DNA from: Levilactobacillus namurensis DSM 19117
GTDB lineage: Bacteria; Bacillota; Bacilli; Lactobacillales; Lactobacillaceae
DNA length: 64,000 nt
Assembly: GCF_001434785.1 (NCBI RefSeq)
Contig: NZ_AZDT01000064.1
Coordinates: forward strand, 1-64,000
Direction of reading: 5' to 3'
The notes under the pieces are model-generated. The model searched no databases. It had not been told where the DNA came from and saw nothing but the letters and a program-made list of their open reading frames with translations. Positions 41,302 to 49,921 of the stretch are shown piece by piece (the first letter of the stretch is position 1; the number at the start of each line of letters is the position of its first letter). The position numbers were made by a program, and so were the translations under genes.

Positions 41302-42186
41302 GTGAATTTAAACCAATTACGTTATTTTGTCTGTATCGGTCAGCTGGAGAATTACACCCAAGCCGCCGCAAGGTTACACGTGAGTCAGCCGAGTCTTAGT
41401 AAAGCTATGGCACGGCTGGAAGAAGAATTACAACTGGTCTTGTTTCGTAAGCAGGGGCGGCACGTGACCCTGACGGCGACGGGACAACAGCTGTTAAAGG
41501 TGGTAACCCAAAGCCTGCATGGGTTAGACACGGGGATTGCTGACTTGCAAGCTCAACAGGCCCACCAACCGATTACGCTTCGGGTGGGGTGTATTCCCAC
41601 CGTGATTGGGACCTACTTACCCCGGGTTTTACATCAGTTTGAAGAACAACGGACCGGTCAGGTGCGCTTCGAGCTCCACAGCGTCCCTAGTGAAGCCGTT
41701 CAGCAGGGGTTGCAGGCGGGAACCTATGATTTGGGGATTGCGGCGATCGACAAGCACCGTTCGGGATACCACGACCTCCCCCTCTTAAAGCAAGCCTTCA
41801 TCGTGATTGTGGCGCCCAATCATCCATTGGCCCAAAAAACGACGGTGACCTTAGCAGATCTAGCGTCTCAGCACGTGTTGACGTACGACCCCCAACTTTT
41901 GATTGGTCAGAAGGTCCAGCGAATCTTAGCGGAAGCTGACTTACCCCACCCCTTAGATGTCACGGCGGTGTATCCCGATGAATTGTCGATTGCGGGGATG
42001 GTGCAAGCCTCTCAAGATGTGGGATTGGTGGCCGATACATTATATTTGGCAGCTTTTGATGTGAAGAAGTTAGCGGTCACGATTCCGGCTGATTTACGGG
42101 TCATCTCGGCCAGTTATCGGACCGATAATCCCCACCGAGAAGTGCTCCGGGACCTGTTTACACTTTTCCAGCAGTCAACGCCGTGA
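41302..42186 (+). CDS. LysR family transcriptional regulator
   Basis: 294 residues. Winged HTH at 1-60 (NLNQLRYFVCIGQLENYTQAAARLHVSQPSLSKAMARLEEEL; core AAARLHVSQPSLSKAMARLE). The effector domain (about 90-290) begins ITLRVGCIPTVIG. The start is GTG 41302. It is divergent from the OFA transporter-AroE-SDR operon and separated by 164 bp holding an ideal LysR box, so it likely senses shikimate, quinate or a product. The PEPCK-like gene follows 71 bp downstream on the same strand. Confidence 0.93.
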   Translation: MNLNQLRYFVCIGQLENYTQAAARLHVSQPSLSKAMARLEEELQLVLFRKQGRHVTLTATGQQLLKVVTQSLHGLDTGIADLQAQQAHQPITLRVGCIPTVIGTYLPRVLHQFEEQRTGQVRFELHSVPSEAVQQGLQAGTYDLGIAAIDKHRSGYHDLPLLKQAFIVIVAPNHPLAQKTTVTLADLASQHVLTYDPQLLIGQKVQRILAEADLPHPLDVTAVYPDELSIAGMVQASQDVGLVADTLYLAAFDVKKLAVTIPADLRVISASYRTDNPHREVLRDLFTLFQQSTP

Positions 42187-42257
42187 GAAGTCGCTTTCAT
42201 CTGACGACGAAATGGGCTAAAATCATGACAAGGAAACGATAAGAGAGGGGCTTTTCT

Positions 42258-43982
42258 ATGACAGAACCAGCAGCAATTGATTTACCAGCGTTTTACGCGA
42301 ACCCAGACCGAAATGTTGCCGTGTTGAATTATAATGCACGGTTTATCACGAGTATCTTTGACCTGGTCAATAGCGATGAGCTGGCTGCATTTATCAAACT
42401 TTTCTTGGATGAACAACAGACGCGAGTTCCCGAAGACGCCGATCCCGCTACCACCTTTAACCGGGTCGACGCGACGACCTATGTCGCAACGTTAAAGGGA
42501 ATCTTGACCAATCAGCCCAACGTCTATGACCGTTATCCGGCTGCTGAGATTCTGGCTAGTATCGAAGACTTGTACTCGTACTACCGGTCCTATCTCCGGG
42601 TGGCCACGATGTCGACACAACATAACGACGTGGTCTCAGCCGAGTTCATGACCATCGACCAGCACTTCAACGAGTTAGTGATTCGGCTGTACCGGACAAT
42701 CGAAGAGAAGCTGCAAGGCCACGCCAACCACGTTTACCGGCAGACCAGTGCCGCTTCGAGCGCCTGTGTCCTCTTGCAAAAGTTAGCTTGGCCGATGCCA
42801 GCGGGGTATGAAGCGTTAGGCAATATTCGCTTCTTGACCCGCTTGATGTTGCGGCCACCAATGATGTTGCACACCAAGAGTAATAAACGTAAGGGGCGTT
42901 TCACGGCCAGTCAGGTCAACCCGCTGACCAACTTTACCGGGGATGCGCGTGACTGGTACTGCTACCCCGCTAAGATTGGGACCAGCTTGGCTTACCTGTA
43001 CTTCCACCGGGACTACCTGGCTTCGGGGTTAGCTTTAGCCAACTTGTTCCAGCTAGCTGATGAGTCTGAAGTAACCGGGCAAAAACCGGACCTGATTCTG
43101 CTGTTCGGGTCTCCTAGTGCACAAGGCGATACCGATCCCGAGAACGGGCATTATTACTACGATGCCGCTAACCAGTTATACGTGGGTCAGGTTCCGTACA
43201 ACGACCAGACCACGTACTTCGGATACATGAAGAAGATTTGCCTGACGTTGCACAACCTGCACCAGATCGACCAAGGGCGCTTGCCGATTCACGGGTCCAT
43301 GGTCAAGATTACCTTTGCTAACGGGGTGGAGAAGACGGTGGTCTTCTTCGGCGACTCCGGAGCGGGGAAGTCGGAATCCATCGAGGCCTTACAGACGGTG
43401 GCTGACGAAAAGATTGCCAATATTGAAACGATTTTTGATGACATGGGCAGCTTCACGTTACAGCCGGGCGGCCAAGGCATCTATGCGCAAGGCACTGAAA
43501 CGGGGGCCTTCGTTCGGTTGGATGATTTGAGTAGTGAAGTGGCCTTTAATAACATGGACCGGGGGATCTACATGAACCCGGAACAGAAGAACGCACGGGT
43601 CATCATCCCGGCCAACACCTGGAAACGGGTCGTGGCCCATCACGAGATCGATATGTGGGTCTACGCGAACAACTACGATGACGCGGTGGGTATTCACCGG
43701 TTCACGGACCAAGCCGCAGCCAAGGCAACGTTCATTGCCGGCAAGCGTAAGGCATTGGGAACCACGGATGAAGTGGGGATGAGTACCACCTTCTTCGCCA
43801 ACCCGTTTGGCCCCGTTCAAGAAGAAGCGGCGACCCGGCCAATCATTGATGCGGTCTTTGACCAACTCTTTAAGGACCAAGTCTATGTAGGAGAAATCTA
43901 CACACATTTAGGCAACGACAAGTCCCAAGACAAGTTGAATGAGTCGGCCAAGGAACTCTTAGATGTCTTGATGAACCACTAG
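42258..43982 (+). CDS. PEPCK/HPr-kinase-fold P-loop protein, annotated by similarity as PEP carboxykinase-like
   Basis: 574 residues, cytoplasmic. The clear signature is VVFFGDSGAGKSES (P-loop about 365-372), followed by IFDDMGSF about 30 residues on. GDSGxGKSE and a trailing DD are shared by HPr kinase/phosphorylase and the PEPCK superfamily. The N-terminal 330 residues are alpha-rich and unlike classical ATP-PEPCK as I recall it; I see no typical PEPCK substrate motif. It may be a carboxykinase of an unusual lactobacillar type, or a protein/small-molecule kinase. ATG 42258 follows AGAGGGG. Operon with an 80-aa gene, 18 bp downstream. Confidence 0.75.
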   Translation: MTEPAAIDLPAFYANPDRNVAVLNYNARFITSIFDLVNSDELAAFIKLFLDEQQTRVPEDADPATTFNRVDATTYVATLKGILTNQPNVYDRYPAAEILASIEDLYSYYRSYLRVATMSTQHNDVVSAEFMTIDQHFNELVIRLYRTIEEKLQGHANHVYRQTSAASSACVLLQKLAWPMPAGYEALGNIRFLTRLMLRPPMMLHTKSNKRKGRFTASQVNPLTNFTGDARDWYCYPAKIGTSLAYLYFHRDYLASGLALANLFQLADESEVTGQKPDLILLFGSPSAQGDTDPENGHYYYDAANQLYVGQVPYNDQTTYFGYMKKICLTLHNLHQIDQGRLPIHGSMVKITFANGVEKTVVFFGDSGAGKSESIEALQTVADEKIANIETIFDDMGSFTLQPGGQGIYAQGTETGAFVRLDDLSSEVAFNNMDRGIYMNPEQKNARVIIPANTWKRVVAHHEIDMWVYANNYDDAVGIHRFTDQAAAKATFIAGKRKALGTTDEVGMSTTFFANPFGPVQEEAATRPIIDAVFDQLFKDQVYVGEIYTHLGNDKSQDKLNESAKELLDVLMNH

Positions 43983-44000
43983 TAAAAAGGGGGGCGCGCC

Positions 44001-44243
44001 ATGGCTTACCTATCGACCCAAGATCAAGATTTGATTTTGCATATTCTTTTGCAGATCGACGACCCGGCCTACTTGGCCCATTTTCAAGATCCTAGTACGG
44101 AAGAGGCTTGGCTACAAGCCAATGAAGCGTTTATCCAGCACGACTTACAACGCTTCTTTCCCGCGACCATCGACACCGCAGATCCGGAGACCTGGCGCTA
44201 TATTCGGGGCCAGCTCCTGCACGTGGCGGAGCGTGGTCATTAA
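44001..44243 (+). CDS. Small acidic protein downstream of the PEPCK-like gene (80 aa)
   Basis: No family recognised. 80 residues, soluble, acidic, with several aromatic residues and the pattern DPAYLAHFQDPSTEEAWLQANEAFIQ (core EEAWLQANEAFIQ), likely helical. ATG 44001 follows GGGGGG by about 7 nt. It lies 18 bp after the PEPCK-like gene and is followed by a strong terminator, so it is the last gene of that unit. It could be a partner of the kinase-fold protein. Confidence 0.75.
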   Translation: MAYLSTQDQDLILHILLQIDDPAYLAHFQDPSTEEAWLQANEAFIQHDLQRFFPATIDTADPETWRYIRGQLLHVAERGH

Positions 44244-44260
44244 CGATTTTAGTCATTAGT

Positions 44261-44313
44261 AAACATAAAGGCATAGAAGTTACCTGTGAAGGTGCTTCCA
44301 TGCCTTTATGTTT
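44261..44313. terminator. Terminator at the edge of the low-GC island
   Basis: AAACATAAAGGCAT and ATGCCTTTATGTTT, 14-bp perfect arms, enclosing AGAAG/CTTCC pairing. Confidence 0.8.
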
Positions 44314-44648
44314 AGACTGGGTTAACGCGTTAATAACTCGGACGTTGAATCTTTTAAACGGACCTTTTTAGAATGGTTATTCTAACTTAACTATAATCAT
44401 TCTTTCATTTTGTAACGTTTAAATCTTTAAGCTTGGAAAATTGCAAATTAGTTATAAACAGTGATAGTCATGGGATTTTTGGATGATATATATAAGAATA
44501 CGTCACTTTGAGATTAAACATTTTCTCATCTAACAAATGGATGATACTAACTTTATGCAGTTCATTGACATTATAATCTAATGAAACTATAGTTTAAGCT
44601 ATTGAGAGCAAATTGCCAACGATTTAAGACCTTAGAGAAGGTGCTCAT
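44314..44648 (+). promoter_or_regulatory. AT-rich regulatory region of the low-GC island
   Basis: No gene is seen. TTAGAAT-GGTT-ATTCTAA (44368-44385) is a perfect inverted repeat, a possible operator. A consensus promoter TTGACA (44565-44570), 17 nt, TATAGT (44588-44593) should drive the small membrane gene at 44649. A 13-codon ORF starting at about 44471 lacks a ribosome site. Confidence 0.55.
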
Positions 44649-44864
44649 GTGAGAAGATTGAGACGATACTTTGTTAATTTAATACGAGGGACGTTAGCTT
44701 TATTGCTAATTTTCTTATGGAATATTCGAAGGGATGGTTCTCATTGGGTGATTCCAGTAACCTTCTTTACGGGATGGCTGATTATTAGCTGGCTGTTGTT
44801 CCCCGTATTACGAGAACGTTTTTCGAAATTATATGTTAAAAATGATACGAGGATGACTTCCTAA
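44649..44864 (+). CDS. Small membrane protein in the low-GC island (71 aa)
   Basis: 71 residues with two hydrophobic segments (about 12-25 and 33-52) flanked by Arg-rich ends (MRRLRRYF, VLRERFSK). The start is GTG 44649 behind GAGAAGG. Size, charge and topology resemble bacteriocin-immunity or toxin-antidote proteins, but no family is recognised. Base composition is clearly AT-richer than outside 44320-46523. A consensus promoter lies 55 bp upstream. It is followed by another small membrane gene and an MFS transporter. Confidence 0.65.
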   Translation: MRRLRRYFVNLIRGTLALLLIFLWNIRRDGSHWVIPVTFFTGWLIISWLLFPVLRERFSKLYVKNDTRMTS

Positions 44865-44898
44865 TAAGACCGCTGCATTAGTTGCCCATCAGGATGAT

Positions 44899-45126
44899 AT
44901 GCGGCAAAGTCACAAGGATAGAAGATGGACCTCGAACGGTGTAACGGTTAATCCTTGGGCGTATCAGTCAGGAAATACGCAGAGTACGGATGATATTTTG
45001 AATCCGATATATTTGTTTTGTGAACACCTTCTGATTTCAGTGGTTTTTATGTTGCTGGGGCCAGTGATACTGGTCGTGTCTATTCTGGTGAAGCAGGTGA
45101 GAAGAGGCTTCCTTCATACGAAATAG
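44899..45126 (+). CDS. Second small membrane protein in the low-GC island (75 aa)
   Basis: 75 residues with a polar N-terminal half (MRQSHKDRRWTSNG ... QSTDD) and one long hydrophobic segment (about 38-64) ending in a basic tail (KQVRRGFLHTK). ATG 44899 is preceded by a weak AGGATG. No family recognised. It shares low GC and orientation with its neighbours, 34 bp after the first small gene and 113 bp before the MFS gene. Real but of uncertain function. Confidence 0.55.
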   Translation: MRQSHKDRRWTSNGVTVNPWAYQSGNTQSTDDILNPIYLFCEHLLISVVFMLLGPVILVVSILVKQVRRGFLHTK

Positions 45127-45239
45127 TGAATTGCCGTTTCCGAGTGTTCTTTGAATTTAGATTGTCCCGGAGCCTGTCGTGACGTTAGACAACAAGTGAT
45201 GGCCTTGTAACTTATGTCAGAGAGAAGGGGACAATAATT

Positions 45240-46523
45240 ATGGAAGTTTTCATTCGTAATTTTAACTATCGTATTTTCATGATTGCCAATATCGTAAGCG
45301 CGTTAGGGTCTACGTTGTTTAGCATTGTTTTTGTGATTTACGCAAGGCATATGCCTAACCCTACTTTAGCCATTAGTCTGGCATCATTTGTGGGTGTCTT
45401 TCCAATGTTTTTGGATATTCTTATCGGGTATTTATCTGACCAAGTTTGCAATCATTATCAACAACAGATGGTAAATAGGCTGATTCAAGGTTTACTCTTT
45501 TTGGTGATGGGCGTGCTCTTGATGGGAAATGTTGGTTGGGTAACCTTTATTGCCCTGCTACTAATGAATGCGCTTTGTAGTTTAATTGGTACTTATAATG
45601 GGTATGGGGCCTTTGCCATTATTAAGGATATTGTTTCTTCATCAGATATAGCAGAGGCCGAAGGGTTTGAAACGGGTATCAGCTCCACGCTTGAGATTAC
45701 GGGAGGTTTAATTGGGGCAGCGTTGTTATCCGTTTTTAATTATCACTACAGCTTATTTGCATTCTTAAATTCAGTATCGTTTTTCATGGCTTCCATGTTA
45801 CTGTTTTGGGTCCGTAAGAATTTTTCAGTAATTCCAAGCAGCCACGTTTTAGTCGAGAAATATACGGGTCTCACGCCTAACATTAGTAAATTTTTTCATC
45901 AGATGCGATTAGATTTTGCGACGCTCAAAACATTTCCGGAAATTACAAAATTTATAGGCGTTTTCTCCGCAATAAATTTATTTGACGCAGGTCAAGAGGT
46001 CTTGTTGAATCTTTCCTTGGTGAAGCAACAGCAGTTGATCTTTGTAAACTATGGCTATACCGTGGCTTTAGTGGGAATGGTTGGCTCGATTGGTGCAATT
46101 CTTGGTTCCTTTTTACCTGGAAGAATCACAAAGCATTTAAAAATTACCGTGGAAATTTTCTTCATATACGGGGCTTACGGCCTTTTGATACCTAACATAT
46201 TATTTTTAAAGAATAAATATCTTTTACTAGTCCTAATCGCTGTTTCTTCGCTTTTGTTAGGGGTCCTTAATCCACAGGTCCAGTCGGTGATGGTCACAAA
46301 ATTACCCGAGAATATGATTGGGTCAATTATGGGTTCTTTTTACACAATTATTCAAGCAACGATTCCGCTGGGGTCCGCAATTTTCTCAGCGGTTGCCAAC
46401 GTCTTATCACTAAATATTTCTTGGTGGTCTTTATTGGCCTTTGATATGGTGACGTTGTTTGTTTGGATTGCTCAAGTCTATGGAGCTTCTAAAAGAGCAA
46501 AGAGTCAACTAAGACGTTCTTAG
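45240..46523 (+). CDS. MFS transporter of the low-GC island (macrolide-efflux-like)
   Basis: 427 residues with about twelve hydrophobic segments, of the MFS_3/MefA-like type: FNYRIFMIANIVSALGSTLF at the N-terminus and a long loop of about 40 residues around 195-235 (HVLVEKYTGLTP...). Codon use is AT-rich in third positions, unlike the rest of the window, which points to recent transfer. ATG 45240 follows AGAGAAGGGG. Possible roles are drug or peptide export; the two small membrane proteins upstream may be partners. A 40-bp perfect palindrome ends the unit. Confidence 0.9.
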   Translation: MEVFIRNFNYRIFMIANIVSALGSTLFSIVFVIYARHMPNPTLAISLASFVGVFPMFLDILIGYLSDQVCNHYQQQMVNRLIQGLLFLVMGVLLMGNVGWVTFIALLLMNALCSLIGTYNGYGAFAIIKDIVSSSDIAEAEGFETGISSTLEITGGLIGAALLSVFNYHYSLFAFLNSVSFFMASMLLFWVRKNFSVIPSSHVLVEKYTGLTPNISKFFHQMRLDFATLKTFPEITKFIGVFSAINLFDAGQEVLLNLSLVKQQQLIFVNYGYTVALVGMVGSIGAILGSFLPGRITKHLKITVEIFFIYGAYGLLIPNILFLKNKYLLLVLIAVSSLLLGVLNPQVQSVMVTKLPENMIGSIMGSFYTIIQATIPLGSAIFSAVANVLSLNISWWSLLAFDMVTLFVWIAQVYGASKRAKSQLRRS

Positions 46524-46532
46524 CCGGGTAGT

Positions 46533-46572
46533 GTAAAGGGCACATCTTCAATTGAAGATGTGCCCTTTACAA
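46533..46572. terminator. 40-bp perfect palindromic terminator
   Basis: TGTAAAGGGCACATCTTC, AATT, GAAGATGTGCCCTTTACA: perfectly symmetric over 40 bp. It works for both the MFS gene and the etf operon from the other side. Confidence 0.8.
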
Positions 46573-46618
46573 GTTGGTTAGATTTTATCTCAACGTTTAA
46601 TTTGTTATGAATAGTGAT

Positions 46619-47584
46619 TTAAGCAAATTGACCCAATAAAGCCGTCATGAAGGCTTGGGCGTCTCCCACGTAGCCGTAATCGGAAGCGGCGAAGATTGGG
46701 GCGTTCGGGTCACTGTTAACGGACACGATGGTCTGGGAGTCCTGCATCCCCACCAGGTATTGCACGGCACCGCTGATCCCGAAGTTTAGGATCAAGTCGG
46801 GGTGAATGGTGTTCCCACTTTGGCCGATCTGGTCGTCGTGGGTGAACCGGTCCTGGTCGGTCAACGGCCGGGAGACACCGATGCGTCCGCCTAGTCGTTC
46901 GGCCAATTGGGTCGCAGCGTCGATGGTGGCGGCACTAGCCGCACCACGGCCTAGAGCGACCACGCGACTTGCGTCCCCCACGGTCGTAGCCGTGTTGACG
47001 ACGGGCGTCGCAGCGGTCACGTGCAGGCGGGTAACGGGGTGGAAGTCGACCTTAGCCGTGGTCAGCTCAGCCCCGTTGGGTGTGGGTTGGGCCGCGAAGG
47101 TGTTAGGCCGCACCGTTGCCATCTGGGGCCGCCGGTCAGGACAAATAATCTCACACATGATGTTATCCCCGTAAGATGGTTTGGTGGCCACCAGGGTGTC
47201 GTCATCGAAACGCAGGTCCAGGCAGTCGGCGGTCAGTCCCGTCTGTAACTTAGCCTGTAGCCGTGGTGCGATGGATCGGCCGGTGATGGTGGCGCCAAAT
47301 AAGACCGTGTTGGGCTGGGCCGCATCGACCAACTGCTTTAAGGCGTCCGCTAATTCGGCGTCAGTTGCCGTCGGGAAGCGGTCGTCGCGGACCACCCGAA
47401 TCTCGTCGGGACCGTAAGTGGTCAGTTCGTCTTCGAGGTGGTCAGTCGTGGCTTCCAAGAGGACGGCAACCACGTGGAACCGGTCACCAGCTAATTGGTT
47501 AGCTTTTGTAATGAGTTGTTGTGTAGTGGGTTCGATGTGGTCTAAGCGACGTTCAGCCACGACCCAGAGTTCTGGTTTAGACAT
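46619..47584 (-). CDS. etfA: Electron transfer flavoprotein alpha subunit
   Basis: 321 residues. Binds FAD and passes electrons to or from an acyl-CoA dehydrogenase. C-terminal FAD-domain motifs: VALGRGAASAATIDAATQLAERLGGRIGVSRPLTD (core LGRGAASAATIDAATQLAE) and LNFGISGAVQYLVGMQDSQTIVSVNSDPNAPIF (core GISGAVQYLVGMQ). ATG 47584 follows AAGGAGG. Last gene of a three-gene operon with etfB 13 bp upstream. No EtfQO or bifurcation partner gene is in the window. Confidence 0.94.
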   Translation of the reverse strand: MSKPELWVVAERRLDHIEPTTQQLITKANQLAGDRFHVVAVLLEATTDHLEDELTTYGPDEIRVVRDDRFPTATDAELADALKQLVDAAQPNTVLFGATITGRSIAPRLQAKLQTGLTADCLDLRFDDDTLVATKPSYGDNIMCEIICPDRRPQMATVRPNTFAAQPTPNGAELTTAKVDFHPVTRLHVTAATPVVNTATTVGDASRVVALGRGAASAATIDAATQLAERLGGRIGVSRPLTDQDRFTHDDQIGQSGNTIHPDLILNFGISGAVQYLVGMQDSQTIVSVNSDPNAPIFAASDYGYVGDAQAFMTALLGQFA

Positions 47585-47597
47585 TAACGGTTCCTCC

Positions 47598-48386
47598 TTA
47601 AAGTAATTGACGGTCCTTGAGGGCCTTAATCAGTTGACTAGCGGCTTCTTGAGGCGTCCCAGTCAGTGGCGTCAGTTCCCGCTTGACTGGCTTAGGGGCG
47701 TAGACCTTGGTAACGATGGTTGGCGACCCCGCTTGACCTAACCGACTGTCGTCGAGGTCTAAGTCATCGTGGTGCCAGATCGTCAGGGGCTTTTCGAAGC
47801 TCAGTTGAATATTGCGGGGCGTTGGGTAGCGGGGGGGGTTAAGCTCACTACGAACGCTGACCACAGCGGGTAATTGGGCGACTAAGGTCTGCTTGGTATC
47901 TTCTAGTAGCCGTTCGGCGGTCACTTCGTTGGGGCCGCTCAACCGCAACGTGGCTGCGTAAGTAATCTGAGGTTGTTGCAAGAATTCAGCGACGATGGGG
48001 CCCACTTGCCCGGTATCGGCATCGACGGCCTGACGACCGAAGATGACCAGGTCCACGTCACCGATTTTTTCGATGGCTTTGGCGATTACGTATCCGGTCG
48101 CGAGGGTGTCGGCTCCGGCGAAGGCCCGGTCAGAGAGCAGCACACCGGAGTCGGCGCCCATGGCCATCCCTTCACGCAGGGATTGGGCGTAGTCGTCGGG
48201 TCCCATACTCAGGAGGACCACTTGGGCGTCGGTGGTTGCTTTGAACTGTAAGGCTTGTTCAACGGCGTTCTTATCGAAGGGATTCATTACGCCAGCCAAG
48301 CCCCGCCGATCCAAGTTGTGGGTCTTAGGGTCGATAGTGACGTCGTTGGTTTCGGGAACTTGTTTGATGCAGACAACAATTTTCAA
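47598..48386 (-). CDS. etfB: Electron transfer flavoprotein beta subunit
   Basis: 262 residues. Partner of EtfA. N-terminal MKIVVCIKQVPETNDVTIDP and the EtfB signature near VDADTGQVGPIVAEFL (core DTGQVGP) and VSVRSELNPPRYPTPRNI are typical. The start is TTG 48386, behind AGGGAAG-type sequence (GGAGGTCTTCCC upstream). Spaced 12 bp from the dehydrogenase gene and 13 bp from etfA. Whether this Etf is of the bifurcating type cannot be decided from motifs I can see. Confidence 0.94.
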   Translation of the reverse strand: MKIVVCIKQVPETNDVTIDPKTHNLDRRGLAGVMNPFDKNAVEQALQFKATTDAQVVLLSMGPDDYAQSLREGMAMGADSGVLLSDRAFAGADTLATGYVIAKAIEKIGDVDLVIFGRQAVDADTGQVGPIVAEFLQQPQITYAATLRLSGPNEVTAERLLEDTKQTLVAQLPAVVSVRSELNPPRYPTPRNIQLSFEKPLTIWHHDDLDLDDSRLGQAGSPTIVTKVYAPKPVKRELTPLTGTPQEAASQLIKALKDRQLL

Positions 48387-48398
48387 AGGGAAGACCTC

Positions 48399-49520
48399 CT
48401 ATTTCTGAAATTCGGCAGTGGCGATGGCGGAACGCATCTTTTCGACGGTCCCTTCGGCGATTTCCATCGCCCGAGCATCCCGGATCAAGTGTTCAACGGG
48501 ATATTCGCGACTGTAGCCGTAACCAGCTAAGATCTGCAGGGCGTCGTCGCCGGCAGCCACGGCCGCACGGGAGCCGTGGGCCTTAGCCATGGCGGCTTCC
48601 TCACTGTAAGGTTGACCAGCGGCCTTTAATTGGGCGGCCCGTTGGTATAGGAGCTTGGTGGTCTCCTTGCGCATCGCGATATCGGCGACCTTGCGGTGGG
48701 TGACCTGGAGTTCGGTCAACGGCTTGTCGCCAGCCTTCCGCTCCTTGGCGTAGTCGGTAGCGATCTTCAACTCGTGTTCCATGATACCGGTCAGGACCGC
48801 GCCCATTAAGATCCGGGCGTCGTCATGAGCGGAGTCCCCAATCAGGCCACCGTCACCCAGGTGCCCCAATAAGTGGTCGTCGTCGACGATGATGTGGTCC
48901 ATCATGATTTCACCCACGGGCGTCCCCCGCAAGCCGATGAAGTCTTCCCGTTTACCGAAGGAGAAGCCCGGCATGTCTTGGTCGACCACGAAGACGGAGA
49001 GTTGGTCCGGAGCGGTCTTGACCAGCACACAGTAGACCTGGGCGAGGCCGCCGTTGGTAATCATGATCTTATCCCCGTTGATGACCCAGTGGTCGCCTTC
49101 CCGGGTCGCCGTTGAGCTGATGCCCATCGGGTTCGAGCCGCCGCTAGCTTCGGTCATAGAAAAGGCGAAGATTCGCTGGTTTGCGGAAGGCAAGAGGGCT
49201 TGCTTAAGGGCGGGCGTACCGAACTTCAGGATCTGATCGATGGTCTTGAAGTGGCCTTCGAGAGTAACGGCCGTGCTGGCGTTGCCGCGAGCTAGGTGGT
49301 TCAGAACGGTGGCCGTCACTTCGGGACCGAATTCAGCACCACCAAATTCTTGGGGCAGCATGAGGCCTAAGAAACCAGTCTCCGTTAACTTCTTCATGAA
49401 ACCTTCTGGGTAGTCTTGCGCGTGGTCAATGGCCATGTCGAGCGGGGCGACCTCCCGTGCCGTGTAATCGTCGACCATTTGTAAAAGCAGCTTTTCAGCC
49501 GCGGTATTCCGGGTAGACAT
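48399..49520 (-). CDS. Acyl-CoA dehydrogenase
   Basis: 373 residues, three-domain ACAD fold: helical N-domain to about 110, beta domain with FSMTEASGGSNPMGI (core TEASGGSN), and C-domain with ILAGYGYSREYPVEHLIRDARAMEIAEGT. Glu356 in AEGT aligns with the catalytic base. It oxidises acyl-CoA at C2-C3 or runs in reverse as enoyl-CoA reductase, with EtfAB as electron partner. The substrate is unknown; lactobacilli lack fatty-acid beta-oxidation, so a reductive role is plausible. ATG 49520 follows AAGGAGG. Confidence 0.93.
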   Translation of the reverse strand: MSTRNTAAEKLLLQMVDDYTAREVAPLDMAIDHAQDYPEGFMKKLTETGFLGLMLPQEFGGAEFGPEVTATVLNHLARGNASTAVTLEGHFKTIDQILKFGTPALKQALLPSANQRIFAFSMTEASGGSNPMGISSTATREGDHWVINGDKIMITNGGLAQVYCVLVKTAPDQLSVFVVDQDMPGFSFGKREDFIGLRGTPVGEIMMDHIIVDDDHLLGHLGDGGLIGDSAHDDARILMGAVLTGIMEHELKIATDYAKERKAGDKPLTELQVTHRKVADIAMRKETTKLLYQRAAQLKAAGQPYSEEAAMAKAHGSRAAVAAGDDALQILAGYGYSREYPVEHLIRDARAMEIAEGTVEKMRSAIATAEFQK

Positions 49521-49921
49521 TGAGCATCCTCCTTATCGGGTGATATTTGGTTGTGTAAAATTGAACAAAAACGCGTTGCTTAGTATACAGAATAATCGCG
49601 TGATAAGTCCAGTAAAAAATGCTAACTTTTTGTAAATAACTGGTGGGGTAGCCCCCTAAAATGCATACTAAGTGGTTAAGATAGCGATTTCATAGGATTC
49701 AATGGATTATTCTGATTAGTTAATACATATTAAAGGGTACTAGTGACCAAGGCTAGATTCCTTGATTTAAATCAAGAAGCGAAAAGATTGTGGCGAAATC
49801 GACAAATTCTGGTGGGGAATTCGCGTGATAAAAGTTTTAGTTAATTTAAGGAAAAAATGGTACTTCGGGGGCGATTATTATACAATGAAACCGGATTCTT
49901 AAATTTGGAGGTGTCATTGTT
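49521..49921. promoter_or_regulatory. Intergenic control region between the etf operon and galM
   Basis: A 401-bp AT-rich gap between divergent units with no gene. It holds the perfect palindrome CTTGATTTAAATCAAG (49761-49776), a possible operator. A -10-like TTATACAAT lies near 49878, ahead of galM. Confidence 0.4.

Noticed and set aside
44471-44515. 13-codon ORF in the low-GC island as a pheromone peptide
   Set aside because: No ribosome site, no leader features, and upstream of the predicted promoter.
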